A stretch of DNA of 64,000 nt, taken from positions 310,001 through 374,000 of the forward strand of contig CAWUHX010000212.1 in the NCBI GenBank assembly GCA_963922205.1. Direction: 5' to 3'. Position 1 is the first letter of the stretch; each line of letters begins with the position of its first letter. The translations under genes were made by a program, and so were the position numbers. Under the pieces are notes generated by a model. It was not told where the DNA came from, searched no databases, and worked only from the letters and a program-made list of their open reading frames with translations. This document shows positions 58,379 to 64,000 of this stretch, piece by piece. The DNA is from Romanomermis culicivorax (lineage: Eukaryota; Nematoda; Enoplea; Mermithida; Mermithidae).

Positions 58379-58737
58379 TATGAATGAATAATATAGATAA
58401 TCAGAGATGAGAACAAAGAAAGGAATCAATTTAATGCGATAATCGCGGAATCCCATATTTACAGGCTGTTTCGAAAAGTGACTGTGTGATCTGAATCATT
58501 ATAAACTTCGTGGATAAATTTTTATTTTTTCGTTTCCATTCTCGACATGCATGACCTCTATGTGATTCTTATCACGGCATTGTAATCCATTTTTTGTTTA
58601 TCCTATTATAACAATGAAATATTTTGTCATTTTTTCTTCTTAGAAATGATTTGCTTAAACTTTCAATTCAACAATATTTCGATTTTGAAATTTAGCTGAT
58701 ATTTTTGGCTGAACTTAAAGTTTTTCAGGTATATTCC
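58379..58737 (+). other. Intergenic DNA before the MEA1-like gene
   Basis: AT-rich. It ends with TTTTTCAG at 58,721-58,728, an acceptor-like site nine bases upstream of the next ATG, fitting either a 5' untranslated exon or trans-splicing. Confidence 0.45.
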
Positions 58738-61700
58738 ATGTCGCCTGATATACCGCATTGTAATGACCAGCCAATTGTAGAGATGGGTGAGCTGTTCCGT
58801 AATCTTTATGACATATGAACAAGAGAAGTGGATTTAATTTCATAGTTCTGAAAAGTCTCGGTGTTTACATTTGACCAATAACCGTTGAAACGGTGGTAAT
58901 TCTGAGCGAATTTATCATCATAGTTCATGCTTTATATTGAATTCAGACCTTGTCTAGACTGCTTTCAGATTTCAGATTCAGACTTTCAGAAATTCTAATT
59001 TTACTCAATTTCCCATTGTCGAAACCTGTAATCCTAAACAGAAGTTTAGTTTTTTTGTGTTAAACTGAGATAATTTCCCATTAAAATAAATATTTTCATG
59101 TTCGAGGTGGAAGTATTGTCAATACACCCGAATCGCCAGTTCCTGGCGACATCGAAGCGCCTGATAACGACACCCTTTCGCCTACCGATTTAGGCTACGT
59201 TGCATTGCCCACGCACGACGATTCCGAATCCCGCTTTATTGATAACAATGTGGCGGTCGACTCTGATTTTGTTTCGATCTTAGATTCTAATCTGGCAGAA
59301 AATGGAGCTGTAATATATTTTTACCGTTGTCTTAAGTACGTTAAAAGTTTTCATTATTAAGGTCACTAACGGTTCATCAGAAAATGTCATACAAAGAGAC
59401 AGAATACCGTTGAGCTCAGGTGAGCCGGTTTTTTATTATTAAGACTCGTTGGAAAAGCGATCTGATTTTCGCAAGAAAACAAACCGAAATTATACTCCTC
59501 AAGACACGATTTCTGAGAGATTCTACCCTCTACTCCATTGACCTATGATTAGTTGAAAATTAATAATATCCGAAAAAAATATTTCGAGAAGTTTTACATG
59601 CTGAGTATCGTGACAGCATTCATTTCGCATAAAAATCGAAATTCGCATTGCTACGGTATTCCAAAGTTTAGAATTTTTACATTTTTTGGCGTTTTTCGGT
59701 CTGCACATGTGTATCGGAGTATGACAGCTCAGAAAAAACGTGACTCTGAAGCTGAATGTTCGCTGCCTGCAGAAGATCATGGCTCTATATGCAGGCATGG
59801 AAAACATTTTCAAATGCTTTACTTTATACTTTTTATTCCATTTTAAAGTGTCAGGATGGAAGTTGGAATTAACCGAAAAAGTCCAATTGGGCCTTCTTTG
59901 GGCACCTTTCCGTAGGATGCCGCAGAATTTTTTTCTTGATTTCTGTAGCCACTAGTGTCTGACATATTGTGTTAAAATTTGAATCAAATTAAGGTACCAT
60001 TTTTGGAGTTATAGGGGTCTGCACATTCTGAAAGCTGATACAAAACTGCTGTTTTTCTCCACTAAATATGCCATCAACGAGATGCAGAAAAAATTCAAAC
60101 CGTTCAGATTAGACGAATGAAAAGAAAAGATGTGAGTCGACTCGTAAAATTTCATCGATCAATTTACAATGGTTGCGCAACAGGATACCTCAAAAGCGAT
60201 GCAACAAAAATTTTTTTTTCAGTAATTTGACCGGAAAAAAATTCGAAGCTGCGAGTTTAATGTTATAAAGTAGATGCCAGCTGTCTGACTCCGGCCTATG
60301 TTATAAGCTGTGCGAAAGTGCTCTACAGTTCAAGGCGTTCTGTTCCACACCACGTGACGTTAGCGTGACGAAAATAGAGCAAAGGATTTTAGATTGCAGT
60401 GCCTTTGCAAAGTAGCAGAGGACATCCGAATAACTCTTGCCGTTTTCCTGTAAATGAATTTCAAATAATCACTCGATTGTTGAAATTTATTGAAAATTTT
60501 CGATTTTTCGCTTGGGATGATTCGTTCTGCAACCATCAAACCCAGAACAATGAAAATTTACCAGGACTTCAAGCCACATTTTTTCTCATAATATATTGGG
60601 TGAGGACGTAGAGTGTGTTCCCAGAACTTTATTGATTGGGCATTTATCCAGATTCAGAAGCACGTTTGAATGACAGTGCAGTGTATGCAGATGTCTACAG
60701 CTGCCAAAACGGTGCACGATGATGAGATGTTACTTTCGCAGGTGCTGTAGAAATGTATGAACTAAAGAATAAAAAATAAAATTCCTCGGCATAATGGTTG
60801 AAGCTGTTCCGGAGTGCCCATAAACAGCATTTTTTTGTTTCTCATTTTCAACAGTTTAAACTTTTTTGCAGAGTGTAAAATGTTCGTCTATGAAACAATT
60901 AGTACATCAAACTATAGTCTGTTACTTATTTGATCATTCTATGATACAGATAATAAACGTATCACGTGTGCTAGACAAGGGCCACCTGGAAAATGCAGTG
61001 ACTTCTGAGTGATTTCCAATGAGTATGCCTTCTTCAGAGCTGTGCAGCTCCCTAAACGGTGCCAAAATTTTGATAAAAATTTTACCAATACAGTAAGAAT
61101 GAATAACTACAAAATGAGAAAATAAAAGTCTGCGGCATTCGATGGGAAGGTGCTCGGGAGTGCCCATAAACAAAAAGCTCATTTTTGACACTTTAAAGTC
61201 TCTTGAAAGGTGTAATACGCAAAAATTTACAGTAAATATTACATCAAAAGATAGCTTATTTTCTCTTGTGTAAAACGATTATTCATCTTTCGGATTAGAT
61301 CAATCCGATCCTGAAATATCGCTTGGCTAGCAAGACTACTGAAAAATACCAAAAATACAATTTTCAAAATTTGGCATACTGTAGCGGTGTGAATTTTCGT
61401 TTTCAAGCAAAACGAGTGTAACCATAAAACTCAGCCCACGAAACTAACCTAAAATATTTCATTTTGAGATATGATTAATTTTCAACTTATCATAGGGAAG
61501 GTAGAACTTCTCAGAAATCATGTTTTGAACTTCCCAACGATTTTTACCTTAAGACGATCAGCATGATGATTTCTACAAATATATCACATTATCAAATCTA
61601 TCATAAGAACACAGGGACAATGTTTTTCAAATGGCGGGTTCCCGCGCTTAGAACTTCATCTATCTCAAAAAATTTTCAAGTACAATATTTGCCAAGCAGT

Positions 61701-62027
61701 TCTCAACGTCTGGGCGAGGTTTGAGAGAAATAAAAGGGCGACTGACAAACTTTCAGAGCGACTTATTGTGATATTATTTTTGAATTAGTTGATTTCTGTA
61801 GTATACATTAATGAGCCATCAAAAAGTTACGAGGGAAATTTGGCGTTCCAAATTTCAAAAATGCAACCCGCTTCTTCCAATTTTTATGGTTAATCTTTTT
61901 AGAAAATGTCGATAAAATTAAAGACCTTATGTCTCGGCTGAATATACCCTCGCCACCCTGGGCACAGTCCGTACCAGAAGACGAGTGGAAATCATTCTTG
62001 ATTTCGCGATTAGCGTTAGATCGTTAG
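58738..62027 (+). CDS. MEA1: MEA1-like protein, four exons
   Basis: Exons 58,738-58,786, 59,107-59,309, 59,362-59,419 and 61,903-62,027; GT-AG introns of phases 1, 0 and 1 join into 435 nt, about 144 codons plus stop. The protein is acidic. It has the two signatures I associate with male-enhanced antigen 1: a central GYVALPTHDDSESR (family GY-x-PL followed by acidic residues), and a C-terminal VDKIKDLMSRLNIPSPPWAQ leading to a V-P-E-D-E-W-K end (family V-x-x-x-M-x-x-x-x-x-P-x-P-x-WA, then D-x-x-W). MEA1 is a small conserved metazoan protein of poorly known function, linked to spermatogenesis in mammals. The last intron is about 2.5 kb and contains dispersed repeats. The gene lies 1.2 kb downstream of the COA8-like gene on the same strand; they could be co-transcribed. 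Confidence 0.78.
59870..60135. repeat. Dispersed repeat, copy 2, in the large MEA1-like intron
   Basis: Partner of 55,970-56,240. Flanking sequence at 59,600-59,670 also resembles 55,284-55,355, so the repeated unit may be larger than stated. Confidence 0.6.
60725..61200. repeat. Pair of direct repeats within the MEA1-like intron
   Basis: 60,725-60,850 and about 61,085-61,200 share GGAGTGCCCATAAACA and flanking words, spaced about 355 bases apart. Not coding. Confidence 0.55.
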
Positions 62028-62999
62028 TTTAATGTACACTGATTGTAATAGTCCACATTTTTGCTTTTCGTCATATAATTTTTGTGCTGTACACGTTTCA
62101 CTGCTCTGCTACACAAAACGACAGTGTGTGCATAATTTTTTGTAGTACATCGGAATGCTTACAAACAACAAAAGTGACAATAAAGTGCCATTTCATATTT
62201 CCACGGTCTGCTTCTGCTTCACGTGTATAGGACTCTGAAACTCGCGTGCATAACCCAATCGGTATTCGATTTTTTGGGTAAAACATTATTAGATGCTCAA
62301 TGATTTTGACGAGAATACAAATTTTTGTCATTTTTTGATTTAGAAACGTGGTAAATAACTATGTTCACAACAGGTTATAAGAACAGCAGGCAGAATTCAA
62401 GATGTCGGCAAACCATAGATGATTTTGAGGGAAATTCTTCGTATCTTGCTCTATTTCACGGCCAAGTTATAGAATACGGCCGAATATTCGACACTCCATG
62501 AACCAGACCAGAAGCGCATTCGTTAAACTTATGATTCGGTTCTTATTGAATTTTTAACAATTCGTTCATAAAGTTCACAAAAGATCGAAATAATAATAAC
62601 ATAAGAAACCACGTCTCACTGAACCATATGTAAATTCATCATTAATAGAGCAAAATATTGTATACACTTAAAACTCAAAAAATCTAAAATACAAAACATA
62701 CATTAAAAAGGTCTCAAATACTAAAGGCGAAATTACTTCAACAAAAAGTTAGCGTAAATTTACAGATGAAAAAAGCGACAGGTGGAGGAGAGATAAACAT
62801 AGCTACAAAATAAACGCTTCGCCATCGACTGCGGCCAAATTTTCATTTTTTGACTATGACGAAAAATAGGCGGAGCAAATCGTTTGTGCGTGGCTTCGCG
62901 GGAATAAACAATAATGATGACGTCAAAAGATCTATATTTGCAACAAGATTCGCGGAATGTTTTACAGAGAGAGCTGGAGAGAGAAAATAGACCTATGGT
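62028..62999. other. No gene seen
   Basis: AT-rich DNA after the MEA1-like stop. Minus-strand frames (62,098-62,331 and 62,760-63,038) show no recognisable domain. Confidence 0.4.
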
Positions 63000-63250
63000 C
63001 TGTTTTTTACAAAATGCTTCCAAATAGAAAAGTAACACAAATCAGTACCGTCGTCAAAATTGTTTGCATAGAGCTCTAACTGTTAAATTTTTTTCTTGAG
63101 AAATCCCCAAGGGTTAGGTAATTGTGCTCACAAATTTCTAGTTCAATATGATATATGGTTTATCAGCAAAGCATGAAAATCTGACATACTACTTGCTTCC
63201 CAATTTCATTATTTAGCATTTCAAGAAAAACAGACTATATATATCAATAA
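63000..63250 (+). repeat. Dispersed repeat, copy 2 (partner at 2,913)
   Basis: Matches 2,913-3,165 in the same orientation, from GTTTTTTACAAAATGCTTCC to AAGAAAAACAGACTATATA. Confidence 0.7.
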
Positions 63251-64000
63251 ATGAAACGTGAACGAGCTGTAATGTAACATCGTCTTTCATTCCAACGGAA
63301 AATAGTTTTTTAGAAAGGCCCTACGGGACACTAAGGTAAAGCTAAGAAGGCTGATAATCTTGGCCGCGTTCGATTTTTTCGTCTAAAAGTCGGAAAAACT
63401 CCAACTGGCTATCGGTGAGCTTTGTGCTAAAAAAAATCATATTAAATCGAAACTAATCAACGAAAATGTCAATAAAATGTCGAACTCTCGAAAGTCGAAC
63501 ATCTTCGTCCAGTAGCTTTTAATCTTCTAATTTCTCTTCATATTTTTGCGACAAATGATTTGGCTTCCAAATTTTAGATTTATTGCTCATTTTGAAATTG
63601 GTAATTCTCGATTTTCTGAAAATCTCTGAATATATGGGACATTTTTAGGAATAAATTGACAGTTTTGAGCTTGAACTAGCGTAACCAAGGAGGCACAGGG
63701 GAATTATGCCCTCGCGGGAAAAGAATGAAAGGAAAACTTTTTACAGGGTTTAATGATGTGGAATGTACTTTTAAGCTATCAAGCATGAAAAATATGAAAA
63801 CAACACTTCCCTAAATCTCAACTCCGCAAGTGCACCAGCAGCAGTTTTTTGTACTTTGTACAAACGAAACAGTCCAGAGAACAAACGAAAATTTCGGCTT
63901 CGTTTGCACCAGTACAAACGAAAATTTTAGTGCAAAAAATTTTTCGTCACTCAACAGCCGTCAGTATTCAGTATCAATGGACTTGTTTGTTACGCGTCCG
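63251..64000. other. No gene seen
   Basis: AT-rich DNA with a few repeated words (ACAAACGAAAAT at 63,880-63,925). Nothing supports a gene. Confidence 0.4.

Noticed and set aside
1..64000. CRISPR arrays, rRNA and tRNA genes
   Set aside because: No regular spacer-repeat array, no rRNA-like conserved stretch and no cloverleaf with A/B boxes was recognised. A tRNA scan was not possible here.

Overview
The window is nuclear DNA of an invertebrate-like metazoan. It holds spliced host genes with GT-AG introns, several lineages of Ty3/gypsy-type LTR retroelements, and many short terminal-inverted-repeat elements with 8-bp target duplications typical of hAT transposons. Species cannot be fixed from sequence alone. 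The CpG-biased differences between LTRs imply cytosine methylation. The TTTTCAG-like acceptor just upstream of one start codon would fit a trans-splicing lineage such as an enoplean nematode, but that is inference.

Layout. 1-2.2 kb: 3' end of a retroelement (A0). 2.1-5.7 kb: antisense gag remnant and unassigned DNA. 5.7-13.0 kb: 5'-truncated element A (RNase H, integrase, then a third ORF). 13.0-15.2 kb: hAT-type fragments and a minisatellite. 15.2-24.4 kb: element B (LTR, env-like segment, protease, RT, integrase, second LTR), interrupted by a 1,028-bp hAT element. 24.4-33.7 kb: element D, complete with two LTRs, inserted into the leader of a second B copy whose remainder lies at 33.7-34.2 kb. 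35.9-36.9 kb: hAT-type MITEs. 37.3-49.65 kb: element C, complete with 573-bp LTRs and a TTTA target duplication, inserted into a hAT element of the family found at 19.2-20.2 kb. 50.4-54 kb: hAT element with a transposase remnant and nested MITEs. 56.4-62.0 kb: two short host genes on the plus strand, a COA8/APOPT1-like and a MEA1-like gene.

The main novelty is the A/C family. Downstream of pol, where env usually lies, it carries a long third ORF. That ORF begins with a small exon, has a GT-AG intron conserved in position and phase between two diverged copies, and encodes a DEDDy-type 3'-5' exonuclease-like domain (RNase D/WRN style) followed by conserved domains I cannot name. A second novelty is the B/D family: the env-like glycoprotein is encoded between gag and protease-pol, and copy B has two successive retropepsin-like domains, one with its DTG changed to DTC. 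Most retroelement genes here are broken by stops or frameshifts; C pol is intact over 1,286 codons. In C, all four in-frame stops are TGA, and 15 of about 21 LTR differences are CpG transitions, pointing to methylation-driven decay.
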